This document shows, in pieces, positions 52,045 to 59,053 of a stretch of 64,000 bases of DNA; the stretch's first letter is position 1, and each line of letters begins with the position of its first letter. This stretch comes from Ignavibacteria bacterium UBA7675 (lineage in GTDB: Bacteria; Bacteroidota; Ignavibacteria; Kapaibacteriales; UB7675): contig DLHF01000080.1 in assembly GCA_002483085.1 (NCBI GenBank), positions 1 to 64,000 on the forward strand. The letters are read 5' to 3'. A program made the position numbers and the translations under genes. The notes under the pieces were generated by a model that did not search any database, had not been told where the DNA came from, and saw only the letters and a program-made list of their open reading frames with translations.

Positions 52045-52212
52045 TCAGTACCGTGAAAGCGATTTTTTTACTACCTGCCACGTAATGGCAGTAACGCCTA
52101 TAAAGAACAGAGCGCCTGCCCAGATACCGACTTCTTCGCCGATAACGACGAGGAAAATTGAAAAGGCAAAGGAGAGGACTGCAATGATAGCAATGTACAG
52201 GATAATCATCAT
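52045..52212 (-). CDS. 55-residue two-helix membrane protein
   Basis: Starts with tandem ATG codons at 52212 and 52209 (MMIILYIAIIAVLSFAFSIF) and ends at 52045. Two hydrophobic segments (residues ~2-22 and ~28-45, WAGALFFIGVTAITW) are separated by LVVIGEEVG, with a basic end KKSLSRY. Four bases separate it from the next gene and 18 from the hflX stop upstream, which supports a real gene. No family is recognised. It is shorter than typical annotation cut-offs and easily missed. Confidence 0.6.
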   Translation of the reverse strand: MMIILYIAIIAVLSFAFSIFLVVIGEEVGIWAGALFFIGVTAITWQVVKKSLSRY

Positions 52213-52230
52213 AGGGATATAGAATAAATA

Positions 52231-53580
52231 TTACTGTTGATCGGGTCGTTCAGAGCTGCGATTAGTCAGTTTCTCAAAAAAATCAGCATATCGCTTTTCT
52301 GCTTTTATTGTGAATTCGGCGCCATGCTCTTCGTCGCGCCGTTCGATAACCTCCCCATAGCGATACAGCGAGGGAACGAGGCTCATCGCTGTGTACGGCA
52401 CGGTAAGATGGTATGTCTCGAACTGTTGTTCTTCCATTTCCATCATTTTTTGCTGTAGTTCGCCAATATTGATGCCGCGTGCTGCGGAAATAGCTACGCT
52501 GTGTTCGTAGAGCGTGTGCAATGTATGCACTTCTTCGAGCGATTCGAGAGCGTCAATTTTATTGAATACCAGCAACGTGGGTTTCTGATGTGCACCAAGT
52601 ACCTCAAGGGTTTGGCGCACTACCTCGATATGGTCGCTGTAGCGGGGATGGGAAATATCCACCACGTGCAGGATCACATCGGCTTCTAATGTTTCTGCCA
52701 GCGTACTGCGGAAAGAAGCGATAAGGTGCGAGGGCAGCTTGCGAATAAACCCTACAGTATCCGAAAGCAGAGCCGGTTTGCCATCTGGCAGTTTGATATT
52801 GCGTACTGTTGTGTCGAGCGTAGCAAATAGTTTATCCTCCACCAGCACATCAGCGCCCGAGAGGATATTCATCAGCGTCGATTTTCCAGCATTTGTATAG
52901 CCGACAAGGGCAAATCGCGGCAGCGACTCGCGCCCTTTGCGCTGCTGTTCGCGCTGCACAGCAATTCTACCGAGCTTTTCTTTTAGCTGAGTAATACGCG
53001 TGCGCACCAGGCGGCGGTCGGTTTCGATCTGGGTTTCGCCAGGGCCTTTTGTGCCTATACCACCAAACTGCTTGGAAAGGTGGGTCCACATACGAGTAAG
53101 ACGGGGCAGCATATACTGAAGCTGCGCGAGCTCTACCTGCGTTTTTGCTTCCATGCTGCGCGCATGCGAAGCAAAGATATCGAGAATGATACCGCTGCGA
53201 TCCATCACCTTTACCTTGAGTTCGCGCTCTAAATTACGCACTTGCCCAGGGGAGAGGTCGTTGTCGAATATCACCAACGCGATGTCGTTGTCCTCAATTG
53301 TCTGCCGCAGTTCTTCCATCTTGCCACGGCCCACAGCAAAAGCGCTGTCTAATCCCGCTCGTTCCTGATATACTTTTTCCAGAACAAGGGCCCCGGCAGT
53401 TTCTACCAGAAATTCGAGCTCATCGAGGTGTTCGAGCGATTCTTCCCGATCCATCGACTTTAGGCCAACACCGACAACTATCGCCTTTTCTCGTGGTTTA
53501 TCAGTTATTTCGTGTAGCGTTGTCTCTTTCTTCAAGGTTATTCTATCCGGATAATGAAGCCGTTGCTCGTTGTTGTGCAT
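52231..53580 (-). CDS. hflX: Ribosome-associated GTPase HflX
   Basis: 449 residues from the ATG at 53580. The frame stays open to 53712 but that leader is Cys-rich and unlike HflX. The N-terminal subdomain contains LDELEFLVETAGALVLEKVYQ, DSAFAVGRGKMEEL and LSPGQVRNLERELKVKVMDR. The glycine-rich linker is LSKQFGGIGTKGPGETQIETDRRLV. The GTPase has G1 GYTNAGKSTLMN, G3 DTVGFIRKLP and G4 NKID. HflX splits stalled 70S ribosomes under heat or antibiotic stress. A phylum-type promoter lies ~140 bp upstream; the gene is divergent from dnaB. Confidence 0.95.
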   Translation of the reverse strand: MHNNEQRLHYPDRITLKKETTLHEITDKPREKAIVVGVGLKSMDREESLEHLDELEFLVETAGALVLEKVYQERAGLDSAFAVGRGKMEELRQTIEDNDIALVIFDNDLSPGQVRNLERELKVKVMDRSGIILDIFASHARSMEAKTQVELAQLQYMLPRLTRMWTHLSKQFGGIGTKGPGETQIETDRRLVRTRITQLKEKLGRIAVQREQQRKGRESLPRFALVGYTNAGKSTLMNILSGADVLVEDKLFATLDTTVRNIKLPDGKPALLSDTVGFIRKLPSHLIASFRSTLAETLEADVILHVVDISHPRYSDHIEVVRQTLEVLGAHQKPTLLVFNKIDALESLEEVHTLHTLYEHSVAISAARGINIGELQQKMMEMEEQQFETYHLTVPYTAMSLVPSLYRYGEVIERRDEEHGAEFTIKAEKRYADFFEKLTNRSSERPDQQ

Positions 53581-53725
53581 ACATAAGTGCTGTGAACGCG
53601 CTAAAAGTATGCACGAGTACACAGCACAGCAGATAATGGCATTGCATTTGCGGGAATTCTCTGCGTATCTCCAAGCTGTACACGAGCATTGCAGAAATGC
53701 CGCCGTGCACATGTAAAAGCGTCGC

Positions 53726-53756
53726 CAAGTTAGCGATTTGACGAAATATAATCAAT
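53726..53756 (-). promoter_or_regulatory. Candidate hflX promoter (Bacteroidota type)
   Basis: Minus strand: TTG (53756-53754), 20 nt, TAACTTGG (53733-53726). Same spacing as the tRNA-Cys candidate. Confidence 0.5.
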
Positions 53757-53830
53757 ACAACACGAAGAAAGCTTGTGTTTCATCGCAGAACGGGCAATGT
53801 GGATAAGTTGAAAAAAAGATGAGAAAAAGA

Positions 53831-53862
53831 TTTCACAGGCATGGACAAAACAGCTATCTTTG
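53831..53862 (+). promoter_or_regulatory. Candidate dnaB promoter (Bacteroidota type)
   Basis: TTTC (53831-53834), 20 nt, TATCTTTG (53855-53862); the -7 box matches TAnnTTTG exactly. In the 499-bp hflX-dnaB gap I see this, the hflX promoter and no gene. Confidence 0.6.
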
Positions 53863-54079
53863 CTCCCCATTTTTCCCGGAGCTTAGCACGCAAAAAATTT
53901 AGTCGGGTGGAGTGTTTGCACAAAGCCAGGTGTTTTGTAAGTTGCTTCGCCCCTTGTTCGGTGTTTGTGGCAGTCGGTCGTGGTTAATAGAATATCTTAT
54001 TCATTATATATTAAAGGCAGCAGATTTGGCATCCGGCTTTCTCAGTGAACAGGAGTACGGGAATTATCCCATCGACAAG

Positions 54080-55522
54080 ATGACGGGTAGCAAGCAGCGG
54101 CGTTCTGCGAACGTTGTACCGCTTACCGCAATGGGGGATAAGGTTCCGCCGCATTCCGCAGAAGCCGAAATGGCGGTGCTCGGGTCGATTATGCTCGACA
54201 AGGCCGCTATTACCAAGGTGATTGAAGTATTAGACGCCGACAGCTTTTACCGCGAGGCCAACCGCCGTGTGTACGAAGTGATGCTCGGGATGTTCAACCG
54301 CAGTATTACTATCGATCTTGTCTCCCTCAGCGAAGAGCTTCGCAGGCGGGGATTGCTAGATGTGATCGGCGGTTCGTATTACCTTACCGAAATCAATGCC
54401 CGCACGCCCTCGGCAGCGAATGTAGAGCACTATGCGCGCATTGTGCAAGAGCACTACCTGAAACGCCGTCTTATCGAAACCGCAACGCATATCCTTGAAC
54501 GCTGCTACGACGATGGCTCCGATGCGCTCGATGAGATAGATCGCGCTGAAAGCCAGATATTTGAGATTGCCGAAAAACGCCTTGGTAAGAGCTATCAGGA
54601 AATGAAGCATCTCGCTCACCAGACTTTCGAGATGATTCTCGGCCTTACAGAGCAGTCCGGCGAAAGCGGTGTAAGCGGCGTGCCCTCTGGCTATGTAAAG
54701 CTCGATGAAAAATTAGGTGGTCTGCAGCGTTCCGATCTTATTATTATTGCCGCGCGTCCCTCGATGGGTAAAACAGCGTTTGCTCTTTCTATTGCCCGCA
54801 ATGCCGCTGTGGAAAGCCGTGTTCCCGTTGCTGTGTTTTCTATCGAGATGGCCGCTGTGCAGCTAGTAATCCGTTTGCTCAGTGCCGAAGCGCGTATTAA
54901 TGCACATGCTATTCGTACAGGCCATATCAGCGATGAAATGCTGCCACGCTTAGCGCAGAATATTGGTATGCTGGCAGATGCTCCGATTTTTATCGACGAC
55001 AGCGCTGCTCTTTCGGTAATGGAACTTCGCGCAAAATGCCGCCGCCTGAAAGCCGAGCACAATATCGGGCTGATTATTATCGACTACCTCCAGCTTATGC
55101 ACGCGGCAAAAGCCGAAAGCCGTGAGCGCGAAATTTCGATGATATCCCGCTCGCTGAAGCAAATTGCCAAAGAGCTCGATGTGCCTATTATCGCGCTGTC
55201 GCAGCTCAATCGCTCGGTGGAATCCCGAAGCGATAAACGACCGATGCTTTCCGACCTTCGCGAGTCTGGCTCTATTGAGCAGGATGCCGACGTGGTGATG
55301 TTTATCAATAGGCCGGAACACTACGATATTACAACCTACGAAGACGGCTCGCCTACAGAGAATACAGCGGAAATTATCATTGGCAAGCAGCGGAACGGTC
55401 CTATCGGTACGGTGCGCTTGGCCTACCTGAAAGACTATGCCCGCTTTGAGAATCTGGCGTTCCAGCACGAAGAACCGCCCGACTACTCTACTAATATCGA
55501 CTTTGAAGCTCCGGCGTTCTAA
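54080..55522 (+). CDS. dnaB: Replicative DNA helicase DnaB
   Basis: 480 residues from the ATG at 54080. The open frame reaches back to a GTG at 53912, but those 56 residues resemble no DnaB N-terminus. The N-terminal DnaG-interacting domain starts PPHSAEAEMAVLGSIMLDKAAI. The RecA-like motor has Walker A IIAARPSMGKTAFALSIARN, VAVFSIEMAAVQLVIRLLS, Walker B IGLIIIDYLQLMHA, and IALSQLNRSVESRSDKRPMLSDLRESGSIEQDAD. It unwinds DNA at the replication fork. No intein or frameshift is seen. It has its own promoter and terminator, so it is monocistronic. Confidence 0.96.
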   Translation: MTGSKQRRSANVVPLTAMGDKVPPHSAEAEMAVLGSIMLDKAAITKVIEVLDADSFYREANRRVYEVMLGMFNRSITIDLVSLSEELRRRGLLDVIGGSYYLTEINARTPSAANVEHYARIVQEHYLKRRLIETATHILERCYDDGSDALDEIDRAESQIFEIAEKRLGKSYQEMKHLAHQTFEMILGLTEQSGESGVSGVPSGYVKLDEKLGGLQRSDLIIIAARPSMGKTAFALSIARNAAVESRVPVAVFSIEMAAVQLVIRLLSAEARINAHAIRTGHISDEMLPRLAQNIGMLADAPIFIDDSAALSVMELRAKCRRLKAEHNIGLIIIDYLQLMHAAKAESREREISMISRSLKQIAKELDVPIIALSQLNRSVESRSDKRPMLSDLRESGSIEQDADVVMFINRPEHYDITTYEDGSPTENTAEIIIGKQRNGPIGTVRLAYLKDYARFENLAFQHEEPPDYSTNIDFEAPAF

Positions 55523-55543
55523 ACCGAACAACAAAGAAAAACG

Positions 55544-55579
55544 AAAGGCGCTCTGTCCATGCACAGAAGCGCCTTTTTT
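55544..55579 (+). terminator. Intrinsic terminator of dnaB
   Basis: Thirteen pairs with a single bulged A (55544-55556 with 55563-55576), six-base loop, then a T-run, 21 bp after the dnaB stop. Confidence 0.9.
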
Positions 55580-55648
55580 CATGAATATTCGTTGTATCCC
55601 GAACTACACTGTGCAACTCTGTGCAGCAGCCGATTGCTGGCAGTCGCA

Positions 55649-55960
55649 TCAGAAGTCGAACAGATCGTCCAGAAAACCACCGCGTTTTTTCTTTTTGTCG
55701 TGGCCGTGCTCGCCGTGGTAATGGTCGCGCTTGTGGTCGTTATCGCGTGAATAAGACGGCCTGTGCCCGCTGTTGAAATCGTCGTACTTGCTGCTATCGC
55801 TGTGTTTTTTACCGCCCTTGTCGGGCACCGATCGCTCGATGATTTTATCGAGCTCACCGCGATCCAGCCATACTCCACGGCAGCTCGGACAGTAGTCGAT
55901 TTCAATTCCTTGCCGCTCGGACATCACGAGCTGTACATTGCTGCACACCGGACATTGCAT
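55649..55960 (-). CDS. Small zinc-ribbon protein (zf-TFIIB)
   Basis: 103 residues. The N-terminal zinc ribbon MQCPVCSNVQLVM...DYCPSCRGVWLDRGELDKIIER has the CPxC/CPxC ligands and GVWLDRGEL signature of PF13453. The tail (residues ~50-95) is charged and rich in His/Asp/Lys, ending GGFLDDLFDF. Such proteins bind zinc, but their cellular role is not established. Convergent with dnaB across its terminator. The 363-bp gap beyond it (55961-56323) holds a candidate promoter for the next gene and an isolated 6-bp hairpin (56086-56111), nothing more. Confidence 0.85.
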   Translation of the reverse strand: MQCPVCSNVQLVMSERQGIEIDYCPSCRGVWLDRGELDKIIERSVPDKGGKKHSDSSKYDDFNSGHRPSYSRDNDHKRDHYHGEHGHDKKKKRGGFLDDLFDF

Positions 55961-56164
55961 AGATTCCTCGTATAAATGGTAAATAATTGTTCAGCCGGGT
56001 AATACCAGTATTGCGCGTTGCCTGCAATACATTCGGGCATTACACCGGAGTTATACTTCTACAGCCGTATTCGTGAACACAACACCCGCCGCCTCTGATG
56101 AGTTCCGGCGGCTAAACCGCTACTTTATTGGAGCAAAAGTGCTTCCGGGTTGTGGCGCTCTCCT

Positions 56165-56194
56165 TTTGTTCGCCTATAGAGAAATCTATTTTTG
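56165..56194 (+). promoter_or_regulatory. Candidate promoter for the SUKH-like gene
   Basis: TTTG (56165-56168), 18 nt, TATTTTTG (56187-56194). The -7 box is perfect; the spacing is two bases short of the others. Confidence 0.4.
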
Positions 56195-56323
56195 GAGTGA
56201 TGGAAATTGAGTAGCTTTCACTCTTGAACAGTTTCGTTTTCTTTCCGGCGTCAGGCACGTTGTCATAGACAGTGGTTTGGTATCCGGAGGCGGGGAGAAC
56301 AATCCTTATCTATTCCAACGAGT

Positions 56324-57163
56324 ATGGACATCCAACAAAACACGCAGGCTTACCTACATAGGATCAACGAGCTTATCGCGGCTTACAACGACAAAAACGA
56401 AAACGGCGCAGATGCAGATGAGGACGAGACGATTGCCCTGCTGGTTGATGCGCGCAGCCTTGTGCGCGAAGCACTGAGCCACGACCATAACAGCGAAGAA
56501 CTCATCGACCTGCACGTAGAGCTTGTCATTGTGCTTTCCCAGTATTTCTTTGCAAAAGTGCTTACAGAGGAAAGCTACACGCAGTCGCTTATCGAGTATC
56601 AGGAATTTGCTCGGCGCTGGGGAGCCTCCGAAGGCGAATTGTTTCGCATGGATGCCGAAGCGACAAAAGATTGGACTATTGGCGCGGACTCGGTGCAGTT
56701 TCTCACCGAAGTTGGCCTGCCTGTAAGCGCTGCACCGTTTGTTGGTTTTGGACAAGCTGGCAGGCTTTGGGAAGTGTGGAATTTTGCAGAAGATGCAGAG
56801 TATGCCCAGGAGCTGTTCTCGCAATATATTCAGATTGGCAGCGATGGGGCTGGCAATCCATTCTGCATAGACGAAGACCACAACGGTATTGTCGTGCTGC
56901 TCGACCACGACTTTGGCTTTCAGGCTATTACTTTTGTCAATTCCAGCGTGCAGCAGCTAGCCGAGTGCCTACTCGTGTACAAAGTAGCACTCGAAGAAGC
57001 GCAGCGGCTTCAGGGTAACGAGGACGAACTCAATTCCGAAGTGCTGGAAGGAATCGCAGAGTGGGTAGAGCAGGAAGTGATGCGCATCGACTCCCGCGCG
57101 ATAGGGCGCGAATGTTTTTGGAATAATGAAGTAGCGCTGCTGCGGTCGAATAACGAAGAATAA
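56324..57163 (+). CDS. Probable SUKH-4-type immunity protein
   Basis: 279 residues, acidic, no signal peptide or membrane segment. The C-terminal part (~125-265) reads VQFLTEVGLPVSAAPFVGFG, then YIQIGSDGAGNPFCID, EDHNGIVVLLDHDFGFQAITFVNSSVQQLAECLLVYKVALEEAQ. This is the pattern of SUKH-superfamily immunity proteins (SMI1/KNR4-like, SUKH-4), which neutralise polymorphic toxins of contact-dependent or type VI systems. The N-terminal ~110 residues are a helical acidic region I do not recognise. No toxin gene is adjacent on either side, only repeat elements, so it may be an orphan immunity gene or a housekeeping SMI1 relative. Confidence 0.6.
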   Translation: MDIQQNTQAYLHRINELIAAYNDKNENGADADEDETIALLVDARSLVREALSHDHNSEELIDLHVELVIVLSQYFFAKVLTEESYTQSLIEYQEFARRWGASEGELFRMDAEATKDWTIGADSVQFLTEVGLPVSAAPFVGFGQAGRLWEVWNFAEDAEYAQELFSQYIQIGSDGAGNPFCIDEDHNGIVVLLDHDFGFQAITFVNSSVQQLAECLLVYKVALEEAQRLQGNEDELNSEVLEGIAEWVEQEVMRIDSRAIGRECFWNNEVALLRSNNEE

Positions 57164-57278
57164 ATACTTGTCCTCTTTTCGCTGGCGCAGTAAGCAAATG
57201 TGCAGAGCCGTGAGCCTCCATGAAGTAAAACGCTTTGGCCATATGCGCGCGACCCGAATGGATGTTTGGGCTTGGTTT

Positions 57279-57496
57279 GTGGCACGGGCGTCGCTGCTCC
57301 GGCGCTTGGTCGCTGTCGCCGGTCGCACATCCGGCTTGCGGTTGGCCTCCGTTGTTCGCTTTCTTTTGCTGCGGCGGAGGCCGAACAGCCATGCGGTGTT
57401 TCACCGCGATTATAGCTGTAAGAACAGTTCGCGGGCGAGTTTACGATCATTGCTTCGCAGTGCGGAGACACAGAGGGAGGCAAAAGCTGAAGCGCT
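57279..57496 (-). repeat. Interspersed intergenic repeat, copy 11 (complete, inverted)
   Basis: On the minus strand, from 57496: left end AGCGCTTCAGCTTTTGCC, head CTCCGCACTGCGAAGC, inner block ATCGTAAACTCGCCC. The hairpin ACTGTTCTTACAG (about 57415-57428) replaces ACCGTTCCTACGG of the 47-kb copy with a compensatory pair. The right core (57326 to 57279) reads GCGACCGGCGACAGCGACC and ends CAGCGACGCCCGTGCCAC. It lies in the 487-bp gap between the SUKH-like gene and cheR, whose remaining part (57497-57650) should hold the cheR promoter; no clear box is seen. Confidence 0.75.
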
Positions 57497-57650
57497 ATCG
57501 CTATAGCCTCTGCACTCTTGGCTGCTCGCGCAACTATGGTCTACACCGGTTGGGATGATAGTTGAAAGTATGGAGCCGATTGAGCATCCTTATGTATATA
57601 GTAGCTGGACTGTATTCGATGAGTATGGTGAATCTTTTTTATAGGTGCCC

Positions 57651-58484
57651 ATGACAAAGGACACAACGGAGATAGAGATACACCTGCTGTTGGAAGCACT
57701 GTACCGGAAATACGGCTACGACTTTCGGCAGTATTCCGAAGCGCACATTCGGCGTAGGCTGATGAACAGGCTTGCGCTTTGTGGCTTGCAGACAATCAGC
57801 GAGATGCAGAGCAGGGTGCTGCACGACAGAGAATTCGCCGCCGTGCTGTTGCAAGATTTATCCATCACTGTCACAGAGATGTTCCGCGATGCCGAGTTCT
57901 ACCGAGCTATACGGCAGAGCGTAGTGCCTATCCTCAAAACCTATTCATTTGTCAAAATATGGCATGCTGGCTGTTCTACCGGACAGGAGGCGTATTCTAT
58001 GGCGATTCTACTACAGGAAGAAGGGCTCTACGAGCGAACTACCATGTATGCCACAGACTTCAACCAGCGGGCACTCGACCAAGCGCGCGAGGGTATTTAT
58101 GCCAATGAGCAGATGAAGGAGTACACAGCCAATTATCAGCGGTCTGGTGGCCGGGAAGCATTTTCTGATTATTATACTTCCAACTACAACATGGCGATCA
58201 TGGAAGCCTCACTGAAGAAAAATATCGTGTGGGCTCATCATAATCTGGTGACCGACAGTGTTTTTGCGGAAGTACACATGATTATGTGCCGCAATGTATT
58301 GATTTATTTCAACAGCGACCTACAGAGCAAGGTACAACACCTTTTTCGGGATAGCTTGACTCACGGCGGCATCTTATGCCTCGGCTCAAAGGAAAGCCTG
58401 CGCTTTAGCGGGCTTGCCGAAGAGTACATAGAACTCGACAAGGTGCAAAAAATTTTCAAGAAGAAATACCCGGGTGGCGAATGA
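57651..58484 (+). CDS. cheR: CheR-type protein-glutamate methyltransferase
   Basis: 277 residues from the ATG at 57651; a GTG two codons upstream (57645) is an alternative. The N-domain EALYRKYGYDFRQYSEAHIRRRLMNRL is typical of CheR. The SAM-binding motif is IWHAGCSTGQEAYSMAILL. Further motifs are TMYATDFNQRALDQAREGIY, VWAHHNLVTDSVFAEVHMIMCRNVLIYFN and GGILCLGSKESLRFSG. It methylates glutamates on chemoreceptor-like proteins. There is no TPR extension. The stop overlaps the cheB start by four bases (ATGA). No classical chemoreceptor, cheA or cheW is in the window, so its target may be the sensor two genes downstream. Confidence 0.94.
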   Translation: MTKDTTEIEIHLLLEALYRKYGYDFRQYSEAHIRRRLMNRLALCGLQTISEMQSRVLHDREFAAVLLQDLSITVTEMFRDAEFYRAIRQSVVPILKTYSFVKIWHAGCSTGQEAYSMAILLQEEGLYERTTMYATDFNQRALDQAREGIYANEQMKEYTANYQRSGGREAFSDYYTSNYNMAIMEASLKKNIVWAHHNLVTDSVFAEVHMIMCRNVLIYFNSDLQSKVQHLFRDSLTHGGILCLGSKESLRFSGLAEEYIELDKVQKIFKKKYPGGE

Positions 58485-59053
58485 TATATCGGGCGATTGT
58501 CATAGGAGCTTCCGCAGGGGGGCTACACGCTATCAAGACTATTGTGAGCGCTCTGCCGAGCGGTTTCCGGCTACCCATTGCTATTGTGCAGCATTTGAGC
58601 CCTCTTACAGACAATTACTGGATTAGTATGGTAGATAAGCTCAGTGCTATTGCCGTAAAAGAGGCCGACGAGAAAGAAAAGCTCGAAGCGGGCACAGTGT
58701 ATATCGCTCCAGCCAATTACCACTTGTTAGTAGAGCGCGACGAAACATTGTCGCTAAGTATAGATCCGAAAGTAAATTATGCGCGGCCCGCCATCGACAC
58801 CCTATTTGAATCGGCTGCCGACGTATTCAGGCAGCAATTGGTTGGGGTAGTGCTTACGGGTTCCAATAGCGATGGTGCTTTGGGGCTACGCCGGATAAAG
58901 GAATGTGGTGGGCTGGCAGTTGTGCAGGAACCAGGTACAGCAGAAGCAGGTTACATGCCCGAAGCTGCTATTGCCGCTACACAGGTGGACTATATCTTGC
59001 CTTTGGAAAAAATTGCCAGTTTGTTCATTTCTATACATCAACAGACGCTATGA
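58481..59053 (+). CDS. cheB: CheB-type protein-glutamate methylesterase, no receiver domain
   Basis: 190 residues, only the catalytic domain. The triad is visible as Ser11 (GASAGG), His38 (VQHLSP) and Asp131 (VVLTGSNSDGALG). Also present are the region GTVYIAPANYHLLVE and the C-terminal QEPGTAEAGYMPEAAIAA. The receiver domain that regulates classical CheB is absent, so activity must be controlled otherwise. It removes methyl groups added by CheR. Four-base overlaps with cheR upstream and the hybrid kinase downstream point to strict stoichiometric translation. Such stand-alone CheB/CheR pairs are common next to large hybrid kinases. Confidence 0.94.
   Translation: MIYRAIVIGASAGGLHAIKTIVSALPSGFRLPIAIVQHLSPLTDNYWISMVDKLSAIAVKEADEKEKLEAGTVYIAPANYHLLVERDETLSLSIDPKVNYARPAIDTLFESAADVFRQQLVGVVLTGSNSDGALGLRRIKECGGLAVVQEPGTAEAGYMPEAAIAATQVDYILPLEKIASLFISIHQQTL

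Noticed and set aside
53912..54079. Upstream GTG start for DnaB
   Set aside because: The added 56 residues do not resemble any DnaB N-terminus, and the domain begins normally after the ATG at 54080.
56086..56111. Hairpin CCGCCG/CGGCGG as a terminator
   Set aside because: Six pairs with a 14-base loop and no T-tract on either strand; no gene ends there.
7199..57496. CRISPR-like reading of the repeated GCGACCGGTGACAGCGAC units
   Set aside because: Copies are kilobases apart, on both strands, in single units with no regular spacers and no cas genes.
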